Position numbers and translations under genes: made by a program. This document shows positions 56,023-63,027 of a stretch of DNA of 63,027 nucleotides, one piece after another. A model generated the notes under the pieces. That model was not told where the DNA came from, ran no database searches, and was given only the letters and a program-made list of their open reading frames with translations. Source of the DNA: a bacterium. Its GTDB lineage: Bacteria; Bacteroidota; Bacteroidia; B-17B0; Aurantibacillaceae. Position 1 is the first letter of the stretch. The number at the start of each line of letters is the position of its first letter. Where the stretch lies: NCBI GenBank assembly GCA_029945625.1, contig JAQSCW010000032.1, positions 82,711 to 145,737 on the forward strand, read 5' to 3'.

Positions 56023-56243
56023 AAAATAGATTCATAGCAGCTTTAGCACAATTGCTAAAAGACAAAAACGGAAACCACAGCTTAAGAGAAGTAGCCACAG
56101 CAATTTTTGTTTTGGTTCTAATAACAAGCTGGGTTGCAGAGCAATTCTTTGGAATGAAAATACCGGAGTATATGTTTTACGCATTGGTCAGTTTGGTCAG
56201 CGCAGGGTGCTTCGGATACTCTATTGAGAAAAAACAAGTGTAA
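56019..56243 (+). CDS. Holin-like two-span membrane protein
   Basis: Seventy-four residues with two membrane segments (VATAIFVLVLITSWVAEQF and MFYALVSLVSAGCFGYSI) and a charged N terminus of about 22 residues. Size and layout match small holins. It overlaps the L,D-transpeptidase-like gene by 4 bp and precedes a spanin-like gene. Holin is a position-based call. Confidence 0.6.
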   Translation: MKNRFIAALAQLLKDKNGNHSLREVATAIFVLVLITSWVAEQFFGMKIPEYMFYALVSLVSAGCFGYSIEKKQV

Positions 56244-56262
56244 AATTTAAAACGAAATAAAT

Positions 56263-56868
56263 ATGAAACAAATAATTTCTGCCTTTATCATAGGCATAGT
56301 GGTCTGCTTCATTGCAGTAAAAAGCTGTAGTGACAAACCACATCAGGTAAATATTGCTGAAATAAAAAAGCACATCGAATTTGAAAACAATCAAATTGAT
56401 GACTCGCATAAAAAATATCAGCAAGAATTAAAACAGTATGAATTTAAAACTGATTCCCTAACAAAGAAAAACAAGGATTTATCTTTTAGGCTGAACAATG
56501 CAAGAGTATTACTCAAGCAGCAGCAAACAAAAGTTGTAGCGGATATTCCTTGCGACACTTTGAAACAGGAAGTTTTAGTCTTGAGTGGTTTGACAAACAA
56601 CGCAGACTCATTGTGTATTGAAAACATCAATAGTCTAAATCAATCAATCGCCATTCGGGATACGCAACTAATATTCTGCAATCGGAACTATCAATCTTTA
56701 TTTGATTTACAAAAAGAGAATCGAATTAGGGAACAGCAGTTAACCGATGAATTGAAGATCGCCTACAAGCAGAATAAGAGGAAGCGGTTTGAAAGTAAAA
56801 TGCTGAGTGCCGGACTTATGATTATGACAGGAATTACAACAACACTATTTATTAAATCACAGAAATGA
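56263..56868 (+). CDS. Spanin-like coiled-coil membrane protein
   Basis: A 201-residue protein. N-terminal membrane segment (IISAFIIGIVVCFIAV), then a long coiled coil with heptads (about residues 30-100 and 140-175), and a final hydrophobic stretch (AGLMIMTGITTTLFI) followed by a short tail. Two CysXX-type cysteines are present (SCSDKP; DIPCDT). A membrane anchor plus coiled coil resembles phage Rz/u-spanins, which fuse inner and outer membranes at lysis. The order holin, spanin-like, small membrane protein supports a lysis cassette. Confidence 0.55.
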   Translation: MKQIISAFIIGIVVCFIAVKSCSDKPHQVNIAEIKKHIEFENNQIDDSHKKYQQELKQYEFKTDSLTKKNKDLSFRLNNARVLLKQQQTKVVADIPCDTLKQEVLVLSGLTNNADSLCIENINSLNQSIAIRDTQLIFCNRNYQSLFDLQKENRIREQQLTDELKIAYKQNKRKRFESKMLSAGLMIMTGITTTLFIKSQK

Positions 56869-57041
56869 TAAAAGAAAAAACCATCGTTTCCACCACAACA
56901 TTGGCAAGCTCTCTAATAATGTATTTCTATGCAAGAGCTGCTGAGAAAGATGCTGTCCCCTATGTGATGATTGGTGGATTTATGGGGGCAGTAATTGGAG
57001 AGAGCATTGTCGAATATTTAAACAAAAACAAAAAAGACTAA
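56865..57041 (+). CDS. Small membrane protein
   Basis: A 58-residue protein starting with ATGA overlapping the previous stop. Two weak hydrophobic segments (TTTLASSLIMYFYA and YVMIGGFMGAVIGESI) and a lysine-rich end. The following gene starts 2 bases past its stop. Possible holin/antiholin partner of the 74-residue protein; no family recognised. Confidence 0.6.
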   Translation: MIKEKTIVSTTTLASSLIMYFYARAAEKDAVPYVMIGGFMGAVIGESIVEYLNKNKKD

Positions 57042-57043
57042 TT

Positions 57044-57601
57044 ATGGCAACAACAATTGAGAACAATGGTGCGAGTATTAAAATCACCGAAGACGGTGTA
57101 TCTCGTTATATTTTAAAATATCAAATCCGTGAAGTGGAAATCGTAAGAGATACCATCATTAAGATTGATATCGGTCAGGGAGCATTGAACAACATTTTTG
57201 TTGATCAAGCAAACGTAACTGCTCCGGCATCAGCAAGTGTGGAAGCCTTGCGTGATTTGATTATGGGAATGCTTCAAAGCAATGTTGCAGGAACAGCAAC
57301 GGAAGCAAAACAAACTGAAGAGATCGGAGAAATTAAAAACCTTCAGGCTGTTGTAGGTAATTTGCAAGCCAAAATAAACTCCTTGGATGACAAAACATTT
57401 TATCAGCCTTCATTGGTTGACGAGAGTAATCCAAATGCTGTTTACAATGGCTTTGCGTTACCGGGAGCAAAAGTAGATGCTCCAGTTTGGGCGATTCAAA
57501 AAGTAACAAAAGTAAAAGGTGTGCTTACTTATCAATGGGCAGCAGGAACTAAAACCTTCGACAAAATTTGGAACAACAGAACTGCATTAATTTATAGCTA
57601 A
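57044..57601 (+). CDS. Probable virion protein of unknown fold
   Basis: A 185-residue protein, beta-rich at the start (ISRYILKY-type strands: VSRYILKYQIREVEIV, IIKIDIGQGALNNIFVD) with a helical segment at the middle (EALRDLIMGMLQ, then EIKNLQAVVGNLQAKINSL, a likely trimeric coiled coil) and an aromatic C terminus (YQWAAGTKTFDKIWN). This looks like a fibre or spike-type build. Similar N-terminal sequences are common in Bacteroidota phages. It is the last gene before a terminator. Confidence 0.55.
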   Translation: MATTIENNGASIKITEDGVSRYILKYQIREVEIVRDTIIKIDIGQGALNNIFVDQANVTAPASASVEALRDLIMGMLQSNVAGTATEAKQTEEIGEIKNLQAVVGNLQAKINSLDDKTFYQPSLVDESNPNAVYNGFALPGAKVDAPVWAIQKVTKVKGVLTYQWAAGTKTFDKIWNNRTALIYS

Positions 57602-57606
57602 AATCA

Positions 57607-57634
57607 AAGAGCCTCTTTCGGGAGGCTCTTTATT
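57607..57634 (+). terminator. Terminator at the end of the structural/lysis operon
   Basis: Stem AAGAGCCTC/GAGGCTCTT with loop TTTCGG, followed by TATTCCTTTT. It separates the late genes from the methylase and ATPase genes. Confidence 0.75.
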
Positions 57635-57643
57635 CCTTTTAAA

Positions 57644-58516
57644 ATGAAAACACCAATAACATACTACGGAGGGAAACAAACCCTATTAAAATATCTGCTT
57701 CCGTTGATTCCGCAGCATAAACTTTATTGCGAACCATTTTTTGGTGGTGGCGCAGTATTTTTCGCAAAACCGAAATCGGATGTAGAAGTGATTAATGATA
57801 TCAATGGCGAAGTCATTAATTTTTTCAAAGTAATTAAAACGAAGTTCCCGGAACTTCAAAAAGAAATTCAATCAACCTTACACAGTCGTGAGCTTTATAA
57901 AAAAGCCATGATAATTTATAACAACCCTGAACGCTATTCCGATGTGAAAAGAGCGTGGGCATTGTGGACAGCTACCAACCAAGGATTCGCAGGAATGATT
58001 GGTTCATGGGGTTTTGGAAAGGATGATTCAAAAGAAGCAGCACTCGCCAACAAACGTGATGCTTTTACAAAAGAGTATGAGAACAGACTTACAAGAGTGC
58101 AAGTTGAAAATAATAGTGCAATCAAAGTAATAAACAGATGCGATGACAAAGAAACATTTATCTACGCTGATCCACCGTATATCGGTTCGGATCAGGGTCA
58201 TTATAAAGGTTATTCGGAAAACGATTACCGAGAACTTCTCAATGCGCTTTCCAAGATAAAAGGAAAGTTTCTGTTGAGTTCGTACCCATCAAAAATTCTA
58301 ACCACTTATATCAATAAGTACAAGTGGAAAGTTCAAAAGGTTACTAAAAGCGTTGCGGTAACAAAACACACCGACAAAGTAAAAACGGAAATGATCGTTA
58401 TGAATTACGATCCTGCAAAAATGAAACCTTTTATACACACACTCAATTCAAAAGATTCAAGGGAATTGAAAGTAATATTTAAACAGTTAAATCAATTAAA
58501 ATTAAAAGCAGCATGA
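57644..58516 (+). CDS. DNA adenine methyltransferase (Dam/D12 class)
   Basis: Methylates adenine N6 with S-adenosylmethionine. The 290-residue protein has motif I (PITYYGGKQTLLKYLL and EPFFGGGAVFFAK) at the N terminus and the catalytic DPPY (YADPPYIGS) about residue 178. Class alpha order as in Dam and phage T4 Dam. It has no restriction partner next to it, so it may protect the element's DNA from host restriction or mark its own copies. Start overlaps nothing; the stop overlaps the ATPase start by 4 bp. Confidence 0.93.
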   Translation: MKTPITYYGGKQTLLKYLLPLIPQHKLYCEPFFGGGAVFFAKPKSDVEVINDINGEVINFFKVIKTKFPELQKEIQSTLHSRELYKKAMIIYNNPERYSDVKRAWALWTATNQGFAGMIGSWGFGKDDSKEAALANKRDAFTKEYENRLTRVQVENNSAIKVINRCDDKETFIYADPPYIGSDQGHYKGYSENDYRELLNALSKIKGKFLLSSYPSKILTTYINKYKWKVQKVTKSVAVTKHTDKVKTEMIVMNYDPAKMKPFIHTLNSKDSRELKVIFKQLNQLKLKAA

Positions 58517-60186
58517 GAATAACAACGAAGAATTATTTTAAAGCCGTTAGTGAAGTTGGGTTTGAGAATCTGCCGGAAGTGCTTAAAAAATCTCACTTGC
58601 TAATTGAAGAAAGAACTGACAAAGGCAACGATTGGAGTATCTATGAAAACGATGCTGAAGTAAAACGTGTGTTCGATTTAGCCTTTGAAAAGCTATTTGA
58701 ATTCATTGATAAAAAAGAAGGTTTATCAGGCACAGAAAGTATTGAACCAAAAGAAACAATGAAACAAGAATCTACATTGACAGAAAAGTTCGTGAAACGA
58801 TTTTTATTACTGCATTGCAAAACACTTCAGAAAAAAGAAATTGAGGGATTTCTAAATGATGTGCAAACTGCTATTAAGGAAAAAGAAATCACGAAGGACT
58901 CAGTCTTGTCAAAAGAAGTTCTATTGATTCAGAGTAAACTTTTGGCAACAGTAAACAATATGGGCAGGAGCATTAAGGTTCAATTAGCTGCTGATACAAA
59001 GCGAAAACTACAGTTGGCACTAAACAAACTGAAAGCGAAACCCAAGCCACGCAAACCAAAGAAGGAAAGTTTAAGCGGTGTTGAAGAAGTGCAAGAAGTG
59101 AAACCGAAACAAAATCTAATGAACAGTATTGATTTTGCAAACCTTCATTTCAACTCAATTGGCTTCTCCGGTAAATGGTTAAACCTAATTGGTGATCCAA
59201 GTCCAGGATTTACAGCAATGGTTTTTGGAAGACCTAAAATGGGCAAGTCTTATTTGTGCGTTGACTTCGCAGGATACTTAGCTCGCAATCACGGAACGGT
59301 GCTTTACGTTGCTAATGAAGAGAAGTTGGACGCAACGCTTCAAATGAAATTGAATGATACAGATGTAAAACATGAAAATCTTTTTGTGAGTGATTACTTG
59401 CCTGAAGATTTAAGCAAGTATCAATTCATTATTTTAGATAGTGTGAACAAGCTTGGACTGAGTCCGCAGGATTTGGAAAAACTGAAACGAAACAATCCCG
59501 GAAAATCATTCATCTTTATTTTTCAAACAACTAAAGATGGAAAATTCAAAGGAGCGAATTCTTATCAGCACGATGTTGATGTTGTTATTGAAGTACCGGA
59601 AAGAGGGAAAGCTACACAGTTCGGAAGATTCAATCAAGGTGGCGAGATGAGCATCTTTGATGAGGAGCCAGTATTAAAACAGGAACAGTTAAATGGTGTC
59701 AGAAAGAGCAGAAAGAACTTGGAAGTTTCAAAGAAAGTATCGAACGTAGACACAATGAAAAAGAAAACAAAAACTACCAAGGACTGGACTGAGCCTGAAT
59801 TTTTGAATCGCTCCGATTGGCGTGACTTAAAATTAGTAAAGAAGTATTATGATGAAGGCGATTTAAAACAAGCCATGAATTATGCTTCCCGATTAGAAAC
59901 CATAGTTCGTGAAGAAATTCCACCAAAAGTATGGCAGAAGATCGGAGGCGAATTAACTAAAACCGGCAAAGAAAGACTAATGACCAAGGATTATGAAAGC
60001 AGGGCGGATGATATTAATCCGAGGTTTATTTTCAGCTTGACAGCAACCGCTTTACTTGTTGAGGCACTGAGGGGTGATTTCGACATAAAGCAGCTTATAA
60101 GGCGAGAATTAGCCAATCGTGGGCTAAATACCGAGGGGAATTGGGTTGGCTTTGATCAGGCAAAGAAAATTCATAAAATTAAGTAA
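58513..60186 (+). CDS. RadA/DnaB-like P-loop ATPase
   Basis: A 557-residue protein with a RecA-type ATPase in the centre. Walker A is FGRPKMGKSYL (about residue 236), Walker B QFIILDSVNKL (about 304), followed by FIFIFQTTKDGKFKGANSYQHDV, similar to the RadA/KaiC 'Q-x-TKDG' loop. The N-terminal 200 residues are helical with a Lys-rich linker; the C terminus (about 410-557) is helical. RadA/DnaB relatives act in replication or recombination; a packaging function is possible but no FtsK/HerA features (HEXXH-like arginine finger set) are seen. It pairs with the Dam gene. Confidence 0.82.
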   Translation: MRITTKNYFKAVSEVGFENLPEVLKKSHLLIEERTDKGNDWSIYENDAEVKRVFDLAFEKLFEFIDKKEGLSGTESIEPKETMKQESTLTEKFVKRFLLLHCKTLQKKEIEGFLNDVQTAIKEKEITKDSVLSKEVLLIQSKLLATVNNMGRSIKVQLAADTKRKLQLALNKLKAKPKPRKPKKESLSGVEEVQEVKPKQNLMNSIDFANLHFNSIGFSGKWLNLIGDPSPGFTAMVFGRPKMGKSYLCVDFAGYLARNHGTVLYVANEEKLDATLQMKLNDTDVKHENLFVSDYLPEDLSKYQFIILDSVNKLGLSPQDLEKLKRNNPGKSFIFIFQTTKDGKFKGANSYQHDVDVVIEVPERGKATQFGRFNQGGEMSIFDEEPVLKQEQLNGVRKSRKNLEVSKKVSNVDTMKKKTKTTKDWTEPEFLNRSDWRDLKLVKKYYDEGDLKQAMNYASRLETIVREEIPPKVWQKIGGELTKTGKERLMTKDYESRADDINPRFIFSLTATALLVEALRGDFDIKQLIRRELANRGLNTEGNWVGFDQAKKIHKIK

Positions 60187-60212
60187 CCATTGGTATCATG
60201 ATACCAATGGTT
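60185..60212. promoter_or_regulatory. Perfect 28-bp palindrome after the ATPase gene
   Basis: AACCATTGGTATCA and its exact reverse complement with no spacer, overlapping the last stop codon. The half-site TTGGTAT recurs at 61232-61246. No T-run follows, so an operator or recombination site is more likely than a terminator. Confidence 0.6.
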
Positions 60213-60232
60213 CAAACAAATTACATACCAAT

Positions 60233-60373
60233 TTATTTTTTCGGTTTCGGCACATTTTTTTGAACTGATCGGTTATCCCGGTCTGCTTTTTCAGCGGGAT
60301 TATTTGGATTCTTTACATCCGACCTATGATCGTTTGGTTTTGGTGCTTGAGTTGGTTTTGAGTTCTTTGACAT
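60233..60373 (-). CDS. Tiny Pro/Asn/Lys-rich peptide
   Basis: Forty-six residues, highly polar and probably disordered: MSKNSKPTQAPKPNDH, then NPNNPAEKADRDNRS. ATG 60373 to TAA 60233 with good coding composition and AAAAAA-rich upstream sequence. It lies downstream of another tiny peptide gene on the same strand, separated by a strong hairpin. No family known. Confidence 0.5.
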   Translation of the reverse strand: MSKNSKPTQAPKPNDHRSDVKNPNNPAEKADRDNRSVQKNVPKPKK

Positions 60374-60400
60374 ACTATTTTTTTTGGTTTTTAAGTGAAA

Positions 60401-60422
60401 GAGGCCAGCGCCTGCTGGCCTC
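60401..60422 (-). terminator. Terminator between the two tiny peptide genes
   Basis: Perfect 9-bp stem GAGGCCAGC/GCTGGCCTC with a 4-base loop. On the minus strand it is followed by TTTCACTT. It may separate the transcripts of the 28- and 46-residue genes. Confidence 0.7.
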
Positions 60423-60433
60423 TTATCTTTGAA

Positions 60434-60520
60434 TTACCTAAACTTTGGGGGAGCATTGTCTCGTCCACCTCCAGAAGGGTTTCCTGTTGTACTTGGTTTT
60501 CCACCATTTCCTTTTGCCAT
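60434..60520 (-). CDS. Tiny Gly/Pro/Asn-rich peptide
   Basis: Twenty-eight residues (MAKGNGGKPSTTGNP... ending NAPPKFR), from ATG 60520 to TAA 60434. Composition resembles the 46-residue gene nearby, so the two may be related. Short, so support is modest; the adjacent terminator hairpin and A/T-rich ribosome site favour a real gene. Confidence 0.4.
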   Translation of the reverse strand: MAKGNGGKPSTTGNPSGGGRDNAPPKFR

Positions 60521-60592
60521 TTTTTTTAAATTTAATTTGTTAAACAATAATTTAATTACTGTAAAATTAGCCCAAAGAAAATCGGATAAATT

Positions 60593-61162
60593 TTATATTC
60601 CACGAAATTGAATTTTTTGGAATGAAATAATGTTTTCGAGGGCAGCCTTTCGTTCAATAAATTCTTTTTTGAAATTAGGACTCATCGTTAAAGTATTGCA
60701 AGAATTCTGAGGATTGTTTTTACCTAACAATTGAACCACTTTCGAATTCAACTGGTAGTAGTTCAAATTCACTGCTTCTGATCTTGATATTTGACACAAA
60801 TGAACTTTTGGCTTATCATACGTTAAAAGAAACTCCTCGATGTTACCAGTAAAACTCAGTTTGTCCGAAACAAGCAGTTTACCATCAACACTTTGTTGCT
60901 TCCTGTTAAAATAAATCCACTTAGTTTTTCCATCAGAAAGAATGCAAACAATATCATTAATATTTATTTTAAAGCCACTCGCCTTTTGATTAATGGTTGT
61001 GTTAAAGGCAACAAGGGGAGGATTCAATAACACAGAGTATGAACCTTTTATGCTTTCTATAATATCCCAATGATACAAAGGCGACTTTAAATATTCGTTT
61101 TCCTTAGTTAATCGGTTTACTTCATTAGTAAGCTCTCGTAATATTTTGTCCTGATTTGCCAT
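60593..61162 (-). CDS. LytTR-like DNA-binding regulator
   Basis: A 189-residue protein. N-terminal coiled coil (ELTNEVNRLTKENEYL), then a domain with LytTR pattern: ININDIVCILSDGKTKWIYF, SDKLSFTGNIEEFLL, KVHLCQISRSEAVNLNYYQL, similar to FxRxHRSYLVNLxxI of LytTR, although a few key residues differ. LytTR proteins bind direct repeats as dimers. A -7 box (TATTTTTG on the minus strand, 61182-61189) sits 20 bp upstream of the ATG, and TAATACCATCAT (61193-61204) overlaps its upstream side, which suggests autoregulation. Confidence 0.6.
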   Translation of the reverse strand: MANQDKILRELTNEVNRLTKENEYLKSPLYHWDIIESIKGSYSVLLNPPLVAFNTTINQKASGFKININDIVCILSDGKTKWIYFNRKQQSVDGKLLVSDKLSFTGNIEEFLLTYDKPKVHLCQISRSEAVNLNYYQLNSKVVQLLGKNNPQNSCNTLTMSPNFKKEFIERKAALENIISFQKIQFRGI

Positions 61163-61181
61163 TACATTATTATCTATTTAT

Positions 61182-61246
61182 CAAAAATAGGCTAATACCA
61201 TCATTCCTAAAAAATATTCTTTGTTTTATACCCATTGGTATTATGG
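61182..61246 (-). promoter_or_regulatory. Promoter and operator-like half-sites upstream of the LytTR-like gene
   Basis: On the minus strand a TATTTTTG -7 box (61182-61189), with GGTATTA-type sites just upstream: TAATACCATCAT (61193-61204) and, inverted, CCATTGGTATTATGG (61232-61246). The latter matches half of the palindrome at 60185-60212. Confidence 0.5.
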
Positions 61247-61330
61247 TGAAAGGTATAAACAAAGGGAAAATGATATATACAAGTTCAAAAGTTAACAATA
61301 AAGCGGATAAATAAATCAAAACTTAATAAA

Positions 61331-62779
61331 TCAAATAATCATTTTTAAAATAAAAGGTTTTAAGGCAACGCTAACCATTTTCCCCTTGGAATATTTCATG
61401 TTATGGGCAATTAATAAGCGGACTAATTGCTGTTGTTGATTCACATCGGAATTAATAAAAACGGCACCTAATTTGGTTAGTGCGTTGAATTCCTTTCTGA
61501 AATATCTTCTGTAATCAAGTTCTTGTTCCTCTATTTCGGATTGGCTTTTTTTTAATTCTTCTGATTGCAATTCAAGAGTGTTTTTTATTTCTTTGTAATC
61601 ATTAATCTCAAGATTGCCATCAAGCATCATCTGCTGCGCTCGAATTAATCGATCTGCTAATGTTTTTATTTTTATCTGTAGAATTTGAGAATTTGTACTC
61701 TTTTTAGATTCTCGTTGTTTAAAATTTTGAACAAGGATTTCATGGTAGATTGCTTTAATATCATTTCTGAAATTCAATGTGTTGAGATGATCCGCAAAGA
61801 CCGTATTCAATTCATGCGCCTTGATCCTTTCTTTGCACCCCTTAGAACAATGATAATAGTAATGCTTAATGCCGCTTCCTCCTGTTGATCTACTCCCGGT
61901 TAACTTTTTGTCACATTGAGGACAATTCAGAAATCCACGAAGTGGTATTTCTTCTCTGATACGCACGAAGTAAGAGTGTTTAAACCGTTTTGGATCAAGA
62001 GCCACTTGCACTCTTTGGAATAATTCTTCTGATATAAGTGGTTTATGCTTTCCCGGAACTAATTGCAATTCTTCATTTTTATAAGCAGGAATTAATATTT
62101 TTCCATAGTATGCCGGGTTTCTAAATATCTTATAGAAACAGCTTTTTTTAAAATCAAATCCTTGATTCTTGCATTGTCTTCTTATATCCTCAACGCTATG
62201 ACAACCGGTTGCTAATGTCTCAAATGCCCACTTAATTATGGGGGCAATATTATTGGGCGCAATGTATTTCCTGCCAAACTCATCTGTTTTATTATCATAA
62301 CCTCTTGGGGCAGTTGACATCCATCTTCCTTCCTTTTTAGCCCTTCGCATACCCACAATAACATTCAAAGCACGTCTGTCATTTTCAACTTCAGGGGCAG
62401 CTAAGTAGAAAGCAAGCATAATTTTATTCTCAGGAACACCTATATCTAAAGGTTGTTCAATCGCCTGTGGTTCAACTCCAAAGCTGTGCAGGGTTTTAAT
62501 CATTGCGTATGCATCTGGAGCGTTTCGAGAAAACCTATCCCACTTTGTGAAAATTAATAGATTAGCTTTTAATTTTTTGTCTTTTAGCTTTTTTAGAAGT
62601 TGATTAAATGCAGGGCGGACAAACGTTTTTGCCGAATAATCCTCCTGAAAGATATCTACAACCTGTATGGATTGAATTTCGCAGTACTTCCTCAAATATT
62701 CATCTTGATGTTTCAAAGAATAACCTTTATCTGCCTGCTCATCCGTTGAAACCCTGATATAAATTATTGCTTTTTTCAT
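61331..62779 (-). CDS. Large serine recombinase 2
   Basis: Site-specific recombinase of 482 residues. The resolvase domain has AIIYIRVSTDEQADKGYS (nucleophile about residue 11) and TKWDRFSRNAPDA (about 80); a recombinase domain follows (about 160-260), then the zinc ribbon FLNCPQCDKKL...HCSKGC and a coiled coil. It is distinct from recombinase 1, with its own small partner gene overlapped by 4 bp. It lies at the far side of the viral block. It might be the integrase of the viral module or a leftover from a nested insertion. Confidence 0.94.
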   Translation of the reverse strand: MKKAIIYIRVSTDEQADKGYSLKHQDEYLRKYCEIQSIQVVDIFQEDYSAKTFVRPAFNQLLKKLKDKKLKANLLIFTKWDRFSRNAPDAYAMIKTLHSFGVEPQAIEQPLDIGVPENKIMLAFYLAAPEVENDRRALNVIVGMRRAKKEGRWMSTAPRGYDNKTDEFGRKYIAPNNIAPIIKWAFETLATGCHSVEDIRRQCKNQGFDFKKSCFYKIFRNPAYYGKILIPAYKNEELQLVPGKHKPLISEELFQRVQVALDPKRFKHSYFVRIREEIPLRGFLNCPQCDKKLTGSRSTGGSGIKHYYYHCSKGCKERIKAHELNTVFADHLNTLNFRNDIKAIYHEILVQNFKQRESKKSTNSQILQIKIKTLADRLIRAQQMMLDGNLEINDYKEIKNTLELQSEELKKSQSEIEEQELDYRRYFRKEFNALTKLGAVFINSDVNQQQQLVRLLIAHNMKYSKGKMVSVALKPFILKMII

Positions 62780-63018
62780 AGTGTTTCAGATTTTTCAAGT
62801 TCCTTTAATTTTTTAAATTCTAACTCCTTTTTTTGGCGGTTTGAGTATATTTCATAATCCATTCCTGCTATTAGAAGTAGCAATTCAATTGTGCTTAATA
62901 CCTCGTCATCGGTATAGTTCAGACCACCCTTCTCAAGGATAGTCTTGTACTTTTTTAGTGGTAGTTTTTCCACTGGAGTGGGGCTATATTTGCAATACGA
63001 GCTTGTAGCAGCGCACAA
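62776..63018 (-). CDS. Small protein coupled to recombinase 2 (window edge)
   Basis: Up to 80 residues, overlapping the recombinase start by 4 bp. The first codon shown is TTG (63018) and the frame remains open to the window edge, so the true start may be outside or at GTG 62973 (VEKLPLKKYKT...). The helical core (TDDEVLSTIELLLLIAG) ends in a basic/acidic coiled tail. The same arrangement is found at recombinase 1. Function unknown. Confidence 0.55.
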   Translation of the reverse strand: MCAATSSYCKYSPTPVEKLPLKKYKTILEKGGLNYTDDEVLSTIELLLLIAGMDYEIYSNRQKKELEFKKLKELEKSETL

Positions 63019-63027
63019 AAGAATACG

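Noticed and set aside
46046-60186. Conjugative element or T4SS locus
   Set aside because: No relaxase, VirB4/VirD4-type ATPase, or pilus genes are seen; the wall enzymes and small membrane proteins alone do not support conjugation.
46046-60186. Tailed prophage
   Set aside because: No terminase, portal, protease, tail tape measure, sheath or baseplate gene can be recognised, and gene sizes do not fit a tail module.
60185-60212. Terminator after the ATPase gene
   Set aside because: Perfect palindrome without loop or T-run; regulatory or recombination site fits better.
23575-63027. Second copy of the tRNA-Phe 3' end as right attachment site
   Set aside because: None found inside the window; the right end of the island must lie beyond 63,027 or the core repeat is only a few bases.

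Overview
The window looks like a chromosomal segment of a Bacteroidota bacterium (class level at best; probably a flavobacterial or sphingobacterial relative) carrying the left part of a large integrated island. The phylum call rests on recurrent promoters of the TTTG - 18/19 bp - TAnnTTTG type, phylum-restricted families (DUF6427, DUF6341), the CoaX / outer-membrane protein / LptC cluster and A-rich ribosome binding sites.

Host part (1-23,574). A tandem array of hairpin-bearing repeats and tRNA-Cys are followed by an aminotransferase, two phylum-specific membrane proteins, gltX, an alkyltransferase-like protein, an RND efflux operon (TetR, TolC, lipoprotein adaptor, RND permease) read leftwards from a 36-bp palindrome, a divergent M23 peptidase, an O-antigen ligase-like protein, RecQ, a 1.1-kb structured non-coding stretch, an ABC permease, LptC, an outer-membrane protein, CoaX and tRNA-Phe.

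Island (from tRNA-Phe to beyond the right edge, at least 39 kb, visibly more AT-rich). The left end is a large serine recombinase whose reading frame runs into the tRNA-Phe gene. Next comes a leftward defence block (25.7-44.7 kb): a type I restriction-modification system (HsdM, HsdS, HsdR) interrupted by a 1541-residue sacsin-like ATPase/DUF3883 protein, then a YgjP-type metallopeptidase, a DUF4365-dynamin-like GTPase fusion and a GajA/GajB-like (Gabija) pair. A divergent XRE-ImmA-like regulator and a small HTH protein precede a rightward block (46.6-60.2 kb) of about twenty tightly packed, mostly unrecognised genes.

That rightward block has virus-like content without tail, portal or terminase: a peptidoglycan amidase, an L,D-transpeptidase-like protein, a peptidoglycan-binding protein, holin- and spanin-like proteins, a transglutaminase-like protein, an annexin-like repeat protein, several beta-rich proteins that could be capsid components, many single-membrane-span proteins with a common glycine-rich anchor, a Dam-type methylase and a RadA/DnaB-like ATPase. 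The simplest reading is a provirus of a tailless, probably membrane-containing virus, not closely matching a family I can name. A second serine recombinase with its own small partner gene, a LytTR-like regulator and two tiny Pro/Asn-rich peptides lie at the right.

A bipartite promoter (CCyAAACCGAGAAAG, exactly 18 bp, then yAnyTTTG) occurs three times: before both viral operons and, on the opposite strand, upstream of recombinase 1. This ties the left-end recombinase and the viral block into one regulon, so the restriction/Gabija block is probably cargo inside the same element.
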